From JAFDWI01 sp964544305 (lineage in GTDB: Bacteria; Actinomycetota; Acidimicrobiia; Acidimicrobiales; Iamiaceae): DNA of 28,077 nt. Position 1 is the stretch's first letter. Every line of letters begins with the position of its first letter. Location: NCBI GenBank assembly GCA_964544305.1, contig CAZJAZ010000036.1, forward strand, positions 1 to 28,077. The letters are read 5' to 3'. The position numbers and the translations under genes are program-made. This document shows, piece by piece, positions 8,505 through 16,107 of the stretch. The notes below the pieces were generated by a model. That model searched no databases. It was not told where the DNA came from and saw only the letters and a program-made list of their open reading frames with translations.

Positions 8505-8944
8505 TGCTTGACACGTCGGCCGTGATCGGCTGGTTGGAACGCCGAGACAAGCCGGTCGCCCAAGCGATCTCAACTGCCAGAGAGATCCCGTTCGTTCATG
8601 TCGTCACGCTTGGTGAACTTCATGACGGCGTCGAACGAGCTCGGCGTGGATCCAAGGTTGAAGTGCTCGCGAGCCGGATGGCAACGCTTCGGTTCGTGGT
8701 TGCCGAGCTGAGCGTAGCGGAGCCCCTCGGTGCGGACGATGCTGCGCTCTTCGGAGTCGTTTCATCCGTCATTGGCCGGGGACTATCCCACAATGACAAG
8801 TGGATTTTGGCTCGTGTTATCCTTGCAGAACATGCACTTGTCACCCAGGATGTCGGGCTCCATGCAGCCGCCGAGTCCTCGGAATTAGCTCTCGCACTCG
8901 AACTTCTCGGACGACCGCCGCCACACGCGGTGCTCTGCGAGTGA
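8495..8944 (+). CDS. Type II toxin, PIN-domain ribonuclease (VapC family)
   Basis: 149 residues. VapC toxins are Mg-dependent endoribonucleases. The acidic site is visible: D6 in LDTSAVIGWL, E41 in TLGELHDGV, D101 in LSHNDKWILA and D119 in LVTQDVGLH. The coding region overlaps the antitoxin by 10 bases, so translation is probably coupled. A start at the in-frame ATG three codons later would still keep the catalytic Asp. The pair is a Phd-type antitoxin with a PIN toxin, a common mix in actinobacteria. Confidence 0.9.
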   Translation: MGLMLDTSAVIGWLERRDKPVAQAISTAREIPFVHVVTLGELHDGVERARRGSKVEVLASRMATLRFVVAELSVAEPLGADDAALFGVVSSVIGRGLSHNDKWILARVILAEHALVTQDVGLHAAAESSELALALELLGRPPPHAVLCE

Positions 8945-9142
8945 CACGTGCCAGTCAGAGAGGGCGTATCTCAATTGAAAAGTCATGCCTGACGCTCAAT
9001 GGGAGTGGGCTCGGATGGAAGCCGGGTAGGACGCGCACAAACGCGAGAACCGGATTGCTCGTTCGACCATCGACTGGCCTGCAATCAGCGACAGATCACT
9101 GATTCGTTGACTCCGACACGCAGACGTGATTGGATTACGAAC

Positions 9143-10168
9143 GTGAGCAACCAAGCGGCCGACCCACCTTTCGACGGATCGGACGAAACCCAACGAGCTG
9201 AGGGTCGAAGCCGCTCTGAACGAACGCGACCGAAACTCCTTGTGGTCGGCGGTGCGGCAATCATCGTGCTTCTGGTCGGTTTCGGCGCGTTCATGATCCT
9301 GGGGTCGAACGACCCTGACCCACACAAGGCGGCGGCGCAGCGCGTCGCCGATTCGTTGATGAAAGACTTCGACCCGCCACCTGGCGCGCAGTCGGGCGCG
9401 ACGTCGAAGCTGCTCGATGGGCTCGACAACGCACCGGAGGCACCGGAGGCACCGGGTTTCCGTGCGGTCGTGCGCACCGAGCGGTGGCACGGATCCGGGG
9501 ATGCCATGACAATCGCGCGCCAAGCTGCCGCTCACCCCCCTGCGGGCATGACGGCGTCGGCGTCAACCCCAATGCGTGCGGGCAACGGCCTGATCTACGT
9601 GTGGTTCTCCTCGTCACCCCAACCGAGTGGCGGTGCCAGTGGCGGGCATGACGCTCCGACGACCTCACGACAACCTTCGATGGACTTGCCTGCGGGTGTG
9701 CGCTCCGCAGGATTCGACCTGACAGTGGTGGACACCGGTGCGAACACCTTCGCACTCCGTGCCCAAGCAACCGCTTTCTGGGCGCCGGCACGAACCGCTA
9801 ACTCGAAGATTCCCGATCAAGTCGCCAAAATCATCATCTCCCGACAAGGCTTCTCGAAGTCGGGCGTCACGTGGCAGGACCCAGTCACTGTCAAGCGTGC
9901 TGCCGATGTCGCAAAAGTCGTACGACTTATCAACGGGCTCGACGAAGGGCCTGACTTTACGGTTGCAGTCGACTGTGTCGGGCACCCGGACACCGATTTC
10001 GGGGTGTACCAGGTGACATTCCGAACATCGGGTAACGATCCGTTGGCACGCGCCAAGATCGAAACCGACGGGTGCCGGTTCGTCACCCTGTCGATGCACG
10101 GAAATGAGGTCGGGCGCTTCTGGGGTACGAGAGAATTGGCCGTGCTTGTTCACCGTCTCCACGGCTGA
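9143..10168 (+). CDS. Membrane-anchored protein of unknown function
   Basis: 341 residues from a GTG at 9143. The N-terminus is polar and charged (about 30 residues), followed by one membrane helix (31-54, LLVVGGAAIIVLLVGFGAFM) and a large region probably outside the cell. That region has no motif I know; it contains a Ser/Gly/Pro-rich patch near SSPQPSGGASGGHD. The frame stays open upstream to 8999, but those 48 codons look unlike protein and would place an odd leader before the membrane helix, so the GTG is preferred. No ribosome site is obvious. It is flanked by VapC and by a flavoprotein gene, with no overlap with either. Confidence 0.68.
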   Translation: MSNQAADPPFDGSDETQRAEGRSRSERTRPKLLVVGGAAIIVLLVGFGAFMILGSNDPDPHKAAAQRVADSLMKDFDPPPGAQSGATSKLLDGLDNAPEAPEAPGFRAVVRTERWHGSGDAMTIARQAAAHPPAGMTASASTPMRAGNGLIYVWFSSSPQPSGGASGGHDAPTTSRQPSMDLPAGVRSAGFDLTVVDTGANTFALRAQATAFWAPARTANSKIPDQVAKIIISRQGFSKSGVTWQDPVTVKRAADVAKVVRLINGLDEGPDFTVAVDCVGHPDTDFGVYQVTFRTSGNDPLARAKIETDGCRFVTLSMHGNEVGRFWGTRELAVLVHRLHG

Positions 10169-10290
10169 TAAACGCCGCCAGCCCTGATCGGCTCACGAAC
10201 ACAAGCGGTCCACCCAGACGCTGCTCGGACAGGGGCGAGGACGCTCCATGCACGGACGCTCCAGGTCAAGGCACACCAAAGGTGGGTAGC

Positions 10291-11241
10291 GTGGCCACCA
10301 TGTCCCCGACGACCGGTGTCCAGTCGAACCGATTCACGACGCTTCTCGGGTGCACGGCGCCGATCCAACTCGCGGTCATGGGTGGCATCAACACGCCAGA
10401 ACTTGCAGGATCAGTAGGAGCGTGCGGCGGCCTCGGGATGTTGTCGGGGAGCTTGGTGCCAACCCCGGACCTCATCGAGCAGCTCACCGCGACCCGACTC
10501 ATCGCCGGCTCAGGTGCGCCAGTCGGGGTTGGTTTCCTCATGCCGTTCCTTGACCGCGACGCGTTCGTTGCGGCGGCCAAGCACGCCGACGTCGTCGAGG
10601 GTTTCTACGGTGATCCCGACGCTGACCTGGTGACCCAGGCCCATGATGGGGGCGCACACGTGTCTTGGCAGGTCGGCTCACGAGCCGAAGCCGAACAAGC
10701 AATCGCGGCGGGGTGTGACCTCCTCGTCGTGCAAGGCATCGAAGCTGGCGGCCACGTCCGAGGCACCACCGCGTTGGATGCGATGCTCGGCGAAGTGCGA
10801 CCGATCTGGGATGGCCCGCTCGTGGCTGCGGGCGGGATCGGCACCATCAAACGTGCCCGAGAGCTCGTCGCGTCCGGCGCGGACGCGCTGCGCCTTGGAA
10901 CCCGATTCTTGGCTTGCGCGGAAGCCGACGTCCACCCCGACTACCTGACGCGTCTGATCGAAGCTGATGCGCCCGATACCGAGCTGACCGAGACATTTTC
11001 ACTCATGTGGCCCAATGCCCCACACCGGGTACTGCGCTCGTGCATCGACGCGTCGGATGCGGACCCATCCATCCGCTCACCCCTACCGCCGAACCGGGCG
11101 TTCGTTGGAGACGTGGCGTCTGCAGCGCTCTACGCGGGATGTTCGGTCGATGCGGTACACGAACCGACAACCGTCGCCAACGTCATGGAAGCATTCGAGA
11201 CTGCCGTCGACCATCCGTCGACAACCCAGCCAATCCGATAA
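10291..11241 (+). CDS. Nitronate monooxygenase-like flavoprotein (NPD/2-nitropropane dioxygenase family)
   Basis: 316 residues. The family has an FMN-binding TIM barrel; members oxidise alkyl nitronates, and related enoyl-reductase-like proteins exist. Seen: the N-terminal substrate/FMN loop CTAPIQLAVMGGINTPELAG, GGLGMLSG, the HVSWQVGS strand, VVQGIEAGGHVRG with the usual catalytic histidine, and the phosphate-binding end VAAGGIGTIKRARELVASGADALRLGTRF. The GTG at 10291 has AAAGGTGG five to six bases upstream; an ATG three codons later is the alternative. The exact substrate cannot be told. It stands alone between a membrane protein and a sigma factor gene. Confidence 0.85.
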   Translation: MATMSPTTGVQSNRFTTLLGCTAPIQLAVMGGINTPELAGSVGACGGLGMLSGSLVPTPDLIEQLTATRLIAGSGAPVGVGFLMPFLDRDAFVAAAKHADVVEGFYGDPDADLVTQAHDGGAHVSWQVGSRAEAEQAIAAGCDLLVVQGIEAGGHVRGTTALDAMLGEVRPIWDGPLVAAGGIGTIKRARELVASGADALRLGTRFLACAEADVHPDYLTRLIEADAPDTELTETFSLMWPNAPHRVLRSCIDASDADPSIRSPLPPNRAFVGDVASAALYAGCSVDAVHEPTTVANVMEAFETAVDHPSTTQPIR

Positions 11242-11281
11242 CCGGAAAGGCAACGCTTCGGTTCATGATCTCCAGGCCGGC

Positions 11282-11293
11282 GGTGGATCCACC
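11282..11293. promoter_or_regulatory. 12-base perfect palindrome upstream of the ECF sigma gene
   Basis: GGTGGATCCACC is fully self-complementary and lies about 110 bases before the sigma factor gene, in the 164-base gap after the flavoprotein gene. It could be a weak hairpin ending the upstream transcript or a protein-binding site; chance is also possible. Confidence 0.25.
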
Positions 11294-11405
11294 AACGTAA
11301 GAATCGTGCATTGAGTGCGCCTGCCTGAAGCACGGTCGAGGCGCTCAACGTAGAAAACGATTCGGTTGGGGCTCACAAGCAACGCGTCTGCAACGTTGTA
11401 GGGGT

Positions 11406-11894
11406 ATGGCATTGGCACCGTTTTGCGATGTGGTCGCCACTTATGGGCCAATGGTGCAGCGAACGTGTCGGGCAATGCTGAGCCCATCAGAGGCCGACGA
11501 TGCGTGGTCCGATACGTTCTTGGCGGCGCTTGGGGCCTATGGCGATTTGGATGAGAACGCCAACGTCGCCGGCTGGTTGGTGACGATCGCACGCCGCAAG
11601 TCCATTGACATCATCCGCCGCCGTGCACGCCAAGCAACCCCGGTCGCCGACTATCCAGACGAAGCGGCCGCCGACGTTCCCTTGCTACCCGACGAAGAAC
11701 TGCGTGCCGCGCTCGACAAACTGAGTGATCGTCAACGGTTTGCGGTGATCGCCCATCACGTCGCCGGTCTTCCCTACCAACAGGTCGCCGAACTCTTGGA
11801 CACCACCCCTGATGCTGCGCGACGCAGCGCAGCCGACGGTATCGCCAAGCTACGAGCCCAATATGCAAGGACATCTGATCATGCCCACTGTTGA
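11406..11894 (+). CDS. ECF-type RNA polymerase sigma factor
   Basis: 162 residues. Region 2 is seen as AMLSPSEADDAWSDTFLAAL, then NVAGWLVTIARRKSIDIIRRRAR, the usual -10-recognition helix. Region 4 is LSDRQRFAVIAHHVAGLPYQQVAELLDTTPDAARRSAADGIAKLR. The gene overlaps the Ogt gene by 14 bases, so the two are translated together. No typical anti-sigma gene is adjacent. Sigma factors coupled to alkyl-transfer repair genes recur in actinobacteria, which suggests but does not show a role in the response to DNA alkylation. Confidence 0.88.
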   Translation: MALAPFCDVVATYGPMVQRTCRAMLSPSEADDAWSDTFLAALGAYGDLDENANVAGWLVTIARRKSIDIIRRRARQATPVADYPDEAAADVPLLPDEELRAALDKLSDRQRFAVIAHHVAGLPYQQVAELLDTTPDAARRSAADGIAKLRAQYARTSDHAHC

Positions 11895-12513
11895 CACCCC
11901 CGGCCACAGCAATTCGTCCATCATCTCGGCGCTGCACACCGCGTTCGACGTGGAACCCAACCGCGTTGCTGGCCTGAACAACCGTCTTGCCCAACAGGCG
12001 GCCCGATCCGGGCTGTTAGATGTCGCTTTCCGTTACCTTGACAGCCCCTTTGGGGAGTTGTTGGTTGCCGCGACCGATGCCGGGGTGGTACGCGTCGCAT
12101 TTCAATGCGAAGGGCACGCTGGTGTGCTCGCTCAACTCGCCCGGCATGTCAGCCCTCGAATCATCGAGTCGACGCTTCGCACCGAGGTGGCCGCCCGGCA
12201 ACTCGGCGAGTACTTCGAAGGCCAACGCCATGCATTCGACGTGACCGTGGACTTGCGGCTCGTGTCGGGTTTTCGTCGCCACGTCGTCACACACCTGTCT
12301 GACATTTCCTATGGCACCACAGCCAGTTACGCACAACTCGCAGCGATTGCCGGCAACCCCCGGGCGGTGCGTGCCGTGGGCAGCGCATGCGCACACAATC
12401 CGGTGCCGGTGATCGTGCCGTGCCATCGAGTCGTGCACTCTGATGGCACCATCGGCAACTACCTCGGCGGCATCGACGTCAAGCGAAGCCTGCTCGAGAT
12501 GGAATCAGCGTGA
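11881..12513 (+). CDS. ogt: Methylated-DNA--[protein]-cysteine S-methyltransferase
   Basis: 210 residues. The enzyme removes O6-alkyl groups from guanine by moving them irreversibly to its own cysteine. The active site is IVPCHRVV with Cys181. The DNA-binding helix region GTTASYAQLAAIAGNPRAVRAVGSAC precedes it and GNYLGGIDVKRSLL follows. An N-terminal extension of roughly 45 residues precedes the Ogt-type N-domain (FRYLDSPFGELLVAATDAG). The ATG at 11881 lies inside the end of the sigma gene with AAGGAC eight bases upstream. It converges on the minus-strand VapC gene. Confidence 0.94.
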   Translation: MPTVDTPGHSNSSIISALHTAFDVEPNRVAGLNNRLAQQAARSGLLDVAFRYLDSPFGELLVAATDAGVVRVAFQCEGHAGVLAQLARHVSPRIIESTLRTEVAARQLGEYFEGQRHAFDVTVDLRLVSGFRRHVVTHLSDISYGTTASYAQLAAIAGNPRAVRAVGSACAHNPVPVIVPCHRVVHSDGTIGNYLGGIDVKRSLLEMESA

Positions 12514-12527
12514 ACGTGAGTGGCGCG

Positions 12528-12896
12528 TCAGCGGATCTGAATCACCGGCTCTGACGATCCCCACGCGGTGTCTGCGGTGAACACTCGGGTCGCTTGACGG
12601 TCGGTCAAAGCCAGACACAACCGATCGGCGAGCGACAGCCCCTCGCCTTTGCACCACCGGGCCGCTGCCCACTCGGCGTCTTGGACGGTGACCGGTTCGA
12701 TCGTCAGGCCATAGCTGGTCAACAACGCGCGGGCAAGATCCCAGGAGCCGCCCGCAGCACGGATCTTCTGGGCAACCTCGGAGTAGTTTGCGGCACCACA
12801 TTGGGCGCCAGCTTCGAGCTGTGCTTCAACGATGTCGGCACCGACCTCGCCTTTGAGGAACGCCAACAGGGCCGACGCGTCGAGGACGACGCTCAC
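12528..12896 (-). CDS. Type II toxin, PIN-domain ribonuclease (VapC family)
   Basis: 122 residues with a full PIN acidic set: D6 in VLDASALLAFL, E40 in NYSEVAQK, D91 in LSLADRLCLAL and D109 in VFTADTAW. It probably cleaves RNA when freed from its antitoxin. It starts with GTG at 12896, overlapping the antitoxin stop by four bases (GTGA), a translational-coupling arrangement. The antitoxin lies upstream on the same strand. Confidence 0.9.
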   Translation of the reverse strand: MSVVLDASALLAFLKGEVGADIVEAQLEAGAQCGAANYSEVAQKIRAAGGSWDLARALLTSYGLTIEPVTVQDAEWAAARWCKGEGLSLADRLCLALTDRQATRVFTADTAWGSSEPVIQIR

Positions 12897-13138
12897 GCCG
12901 CGTCTTCAGCCTTGGAAGCGGCGCGGCGCTCCGCGAGCAATTCGTTGACGAGGTTAGTGCCATCGAGTTCGGCTCGGACTCGTTCACGCAGTTGGGCTCG
13001 GGTGAGCAATACAAGCCCGTCGGGTGCTTCGATCAAGACCAACTTGGTGCCTTCGTTGATGCCGACGTGCTCGCGCACCTCGGCGGGCACGACCATCCGA
13101 CCCCGATCTCCCACAACAACTTCGTAACTCCCACTCAT
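12893..13138 (-). CDS. Type II antitoxin, AbrB/SpoVT (swapped-hairpin) family
   Basis: 81 residues from the ATG at 13138. YEVVVGDRGRMVVPAEVREHVGINEGTKLVLIEAPDGLVLL is the AbrB/MazE-type swapped-hairpin DNA-binding domain; a charged C-terminal tail (about 50-81) should bind the toxin. The frame extends 16 codons upstream, but the chosen ATG begins right at the family domain and has a -10-like TATCAT six bases before it. It probably represses its own operon. Confidence 0.87.
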   Translation of the reverse strand: MSGSYEVVVGDRGRMVVPAEVREHVGINEGTKLVLIEAPDGLVLLTRAQLRERVRAELDGTNLVNELLAERRAASKAEDAA

Positions 13139-13144
13139 GAGGTC

Positions 13145-13150
13145 ATGATA
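13145..13150 (-). promoter_or_regulatory. -10-like hexamer of the AbrB/VapC operon, probably leaderless
   Basis: On the minus strand TATCAT is followed by six bases and then the ATG at 13138, which places transcription start at the start codon. No ribosome site is seen in between. Confidence 0.45.
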
Positions 13151-13311
13151 CCACACCTGTGATGATGTTCCCACGCGCACGTGCACTCATTGATCAAATG
13201 CCAACCAAGCGCAGGGCAAGGACAGTACCGACATCACCCGCGAGGTGCGCCGTAGATAGGTTCACGATCCCTCTCGCCGAGCACGCCTCCCGACGCTCCG
13301 GCCGGGTTCAA

Positions 13312-14791
13312 CTAGTCGTGGGCAAGCGTGTTGCGTCGACGACGGAGCAACTCGATTACTCCACCGGCGACGATCGCAACGAATCCGATCACCACCAGGG
13401 GTACGGGATTGCTGCCGGTAACCGGCAATTCACCATCTGGTGGATCGATACCGGGCGAGGTTGAGTTGATCACCTTTTTGCTAGTTGCGATGATGTCTCT
13501 CGTGACATCCGGCGCATGGGTGTCACTCGTGACATCCGGCGCAGGGGTGTCAATCGTGACATTGGACGAAGTCGTGTCGATCGTCCAGGTCGCGGTTGCG
13601 GGGGTCGGGTCGACTTGGCCATTCACGGTTGCGGCCACCGAGAACGTGTGGCTGCCATCAGACAAATCCGAATAGGCGAACGGAGAGGCACACGGTACCG
13701 GAGTACCACTATCCAAGGCGCAGATGAAGGTAGCGGAACCATCCATTGAGCTGAACCCGATCGAACCCGACGAGGCGTTGGAGGGATCAGTGGGCGGGGT
13801 CGTGATTGCCGTGTCGAACACGGTCACCGTCACCGACGTCGACGCGCTGATCAGGCCGTTCGTGGCGGTGACGGTGATGGGGAACGAGCCAGTGACAGTG
13901 GACGAACCGGTCAGCAATCCTTCAGAACTGAGGCTCAAACCCGACGGCAGAGAACCCGCGGTCACCGCAAACGAAACCGAAGACATCCGTGCGGAAAAGG
14001 ATACCGCGAACGCCTCGCCTGTTGCCTGCGTCAACGATCCACTCAATGACACCGAAGGTGAAAGCTGCCCGTCGTTGTTCTTGCCCCAGCACACCGGGGT
14101 GCCATCAGTCTTGATGACACACGTGTGGTCGAATCCGGCAGAAATGGCTGTGACCGTCCCAAGCCCAGCCGGAACCACCGCCTGCCCATAGGCGTCGTCA
14201 CCCCAACACACCGGGGCGCCATCCGCTTTAATCACACACGTGTGGGCGCTGCCGGTTGAAATGGCGGAGACCGCACCAAGCCCAGCCGGAACCGCCGCCT
14301 GCCCATAGGCGTCGTCACCCCAACACACCGGGGCGCCATCCATTTTGATNNNNNNNNNNNNNNNNNNNNNNNNNNNNNNNNNNNNNNNNNNNNNNNNNNN
14401 NNNNNNNNNNNNNNNNNNNNNNNNNNNNNNNNNNNNNNNNNNNNNNNNNCTTGATGACACACGTATGGTCGAAACCGGCGGAAATGCTTCTGACCGACCC
14501 AAGACTAGCCGGGATCGTCGTCGGCCCGCTATCGGTTCCACCCCAGCACACGGGTGTGCCATCAGTCTTGATGACACACGTATGGAAGCCGCCGTTGGAA
14601 ATCGACCCAGCGATGACCCCGGCTGGACGAGGCACGAACGCGCCCGGGGCGGTTGCCTCTGTCGTACGTGCCACAGACACCATCGACAAGCCCACCAGGG
14701 AGAACACCAGCAACACCCCTATGGTGTTGGTCCACCGACGCACGATCGCACCCTTCGACACCTGCGATCGGACCTGGCCGCGGCGACTCAT
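13312..14791 (-). CDS. LPXTG-anchored surface protein with RCC1-like repeats (interrupted by an assembly gap)
   Basis: The ATG at 14791 has GAGAGGGGG upstream. The N-terminus has a basic stretch and hydrophobic core (TIGVLLVFSLVGLSMVSVA), a signal peptide. Next come ~39-residue repeats (HTCVIK, DG.PVCWG, G.V.AIS.G), an RCC1/BNR-type propeller pattern with paired cysteines. After the repeats are a putative Ig-like domain (LPSGLSLSSEGLLTGS, then FPITVTATNG), a second beta domain (FICALDSGTPVPC), and a C-terminal sorting signal: LPVTG, hydrophobic helix, RRRR. Sortase would attach the protein to the cell wall. The N-terminal and C-terminal frames disagree by one base across the gap, which is expected if 100 N is a placeholder length. 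Confidence 0.82.
14162..14586. repeat. Tandem 117-base repeats encoding RCC1-like units
   Basis: Successive units such as those beginning AAGCCCAGCCGGAACC at 14161 and 14278 are 117 bases apart and nearly identical; related units continue at both sides of the N run. 117 bases equals one 39-residue RCC1-like unit. High identity between units is the likely cause of the assembly break. Confidence 0.8.
14350..14449. other. Assembly gap (100 N)
   Basis: Exactly 100 unknown bases lie inside the repeat array of the LPXTG gene. A round 100 is a common placeholder for unknown gap size, so the repeat number of this gene is not known. Confidence 0.98.
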
Positions 14792-15247
14792 TTGATGGCC
14801 CCCTCTCGAATACGACGATCCCAAACAAGACCTCAACGAGAATAGATGCCATCGCGGTGTTTCCGTTACATCCCACGCGCTCTCTTTTCTATGAGGCACC
14901 TCGGGCGTTCTGGCCGACTGCTGGAATAGAAATCGACTGAGCGTTTCAACGAACTCCCAACCGTGCCCAACCGACTCGACGAAAAATCTCCGAGGGGTCG
15001 CTTCCAAGATCGTCGACGCGGGCGGACATCGATGCGACCCTTGGGTGAAAGCGACCCCTCGGACGCCCGATTGGGTGGAGGGGGGGTAAAGACCCAACCG
15101 GAACTAGAAGTCATGGTAACCACTTCACGCGCTTCTGGCAATCAGAAACTCAATGATCTATGACTACAATTCGTGCTAGTGCCTGCACGTTCCGCGCGGT
15201 TCCCCAGGTCAACGCATTGCAGTTTTCTGATTGCGCGAAAAAGAAAT
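14792..15247. other. Intergenic region between the LPXTG gene and the MerR-type gene
   Basis: 456 bases with no credible gene; the reading frames that cross it are leaders of the LPXTG frame or antisense. The part next to 14791 holds the ribosome site and presumably the promoter of the LPXTG gene. The centre has a strong hairpin, listed separately. Nothing else was recognised. Confidence 0.5.
14989..15063. terminator. Long hairpin: 15-base perfect stem with a second inner stem
   Basis: TCCGAGGGGTCGCTT (14989-15003) is exactly complementary to AAGCGACCCCTCGGA (15049-15063). Directly inside, CCAAG (15004-15008) pairs with CTTGG (15040-15044), leaving a four-base bulge and a loop of about 31 bases. 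It lies about 185 bases downstream of the minus-strand MerR-type gene and could end its transcript. No clear U-run follows on either strand, so a structured RNA or a small mobile palindrome is also possible. Confidence 0.45.
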
Positions 15248-16006
15248 CTAGTCCAGATGGCCCACAACCGGCCCACGGATGGCTTGGGCAAACGCTTTGC
15301 GTTCTCGCACCGACCCGTCATCATCGAGGGCAGCCTGCACATCAATGAGCACCGCCCGCTCAAGGTTGTACGCCACCAGTTGACCAACCGTCTGCGCCAT
15401 TTGCCGGGCCGACGTCGCCAGAACCTCACTTTGGCGCTTCTTTGGCAACTGCCCTGCCCGCAATCGCTCGAGGACGACCGCCTGCCATTCATGGGCCACG
15501 TCGCGCGCCCATTGATCGAACATGTCAAGAACCGGTTCCGCCAGCGCCACAAAGTCATCGAGCGCCACGCCCCCATCAAGCAAGACCATCATCCGTTGCA
15601 CAAACGCGACATCGTCCGCGTGATACACCCACTGCCCGCCAACCTGAAAGGGCCGCAACAAGCGCGACCGCTCAAGTGCTCGCACCAGCGCTTTTGGCAC
15701 ATTGGCTTGGGTCGCGACATCGTCCAACGTCAACGGCAGCGTGCTTGATTGTTCGGCGGCGGACTCGTTGCCAGCATCACCGTTTCCAAAATGATCGGAC
15801 ATCGCCTTCAACGTGTAACCCCGCGCTTTGAGTGCACTGATCTGTACCAAACGCTGCGCATGGTGCGGCCCATAAAACGCGTCGCGACCTTTGCGAATAG
15901 GCGGGTCGATCAGGCCCTTGAGTTGATACGAACGCAGCGTTGATGTCGTGATTCCGGCCCGTTCTGCCAACTCTTCGGCTCGCCATCTGGCCTGCATCTC
16001 AGCCAT
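15248..16006 (-). CDS. MerR-family transcriptional regulator with two HTH domains
   Basis: 252 residues from the ATG at 16006, which has GGAGAA about eight bases upstream; the frame also allows TTG at 16027. HTH 1 (about residues 9-75) reads RAEELAERAGITTSTLRSYQLKGLIDPP, then FYGPHHAQRLVQISALKARGYTL, a MerR winged helix. A second MerR-like HTH follows at about 95-150 (LTLDDVATQANVPKALVRALERSRLL, then WVYHADDVAFVQRMMVLLDGG). The C-terminal ~100 residues are helical with no known ligand-site motif. The gene diverges from the fatty-acid operon across 101 bases, so it is the natural candidate regulator of that operon; that role is inferred. Confidence 0.8.
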   Translation of the reverse strand: MAEMQARWRAEELAERAGITTSTLRSYQLKGLIDPPIRKGRDAFYGPHHAQRLVQISALKARGYTLKAMSDHFGNGDAGNESAAEQSSTLPLTLDDVATQANVPKALVRALERSRLLRPFQVGGQWVYHADDVAFVQRMMVLLDGGVALDDFVALAEPVLDMFDQWARDVAHEWQAVVLERLRAGQLPKKRQSEVLATSARQMAQTVGQLVAYNLERAVLIDVQAALDDDGSVRERKAFAQAIRGPVVGHLD

Positions 16007-16039
16007 CACTATTCTCCGTTCGCTCAAATAATTCTATCA

Positions 16040-16064
16040 ATTCATGTAACCATTCGATGTATCC
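16040..16064. promoter_or_regulatory. Tandem near-identical repeat in the shared regulator/fab promoter region
   Basis: ATTCATGTAACC (16040-16051) is followed at once by ATTCGATGTATCC (16052-16064); the two match except for one inserted G and one A/T change. They lie in the AT-rich 101-base gap between the MerR-type gene and fabD, a likely binding site for the regulator. No clear -35/-10 pair could be fixed. Confidence 0.4.
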
Positions 16065-16107
16065 ATAGTCAAAGGAGATGTTCTGCCTTCAATGATCGGA
16101 TCCTGCC

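Noticed and set aside
8999..9142. Upstream extension of the membrane-protein frame
   Set aside because: Sequence unlike a protein N-terminus; the GTG at 9143 gives a normal charged tail plus membrane helix.
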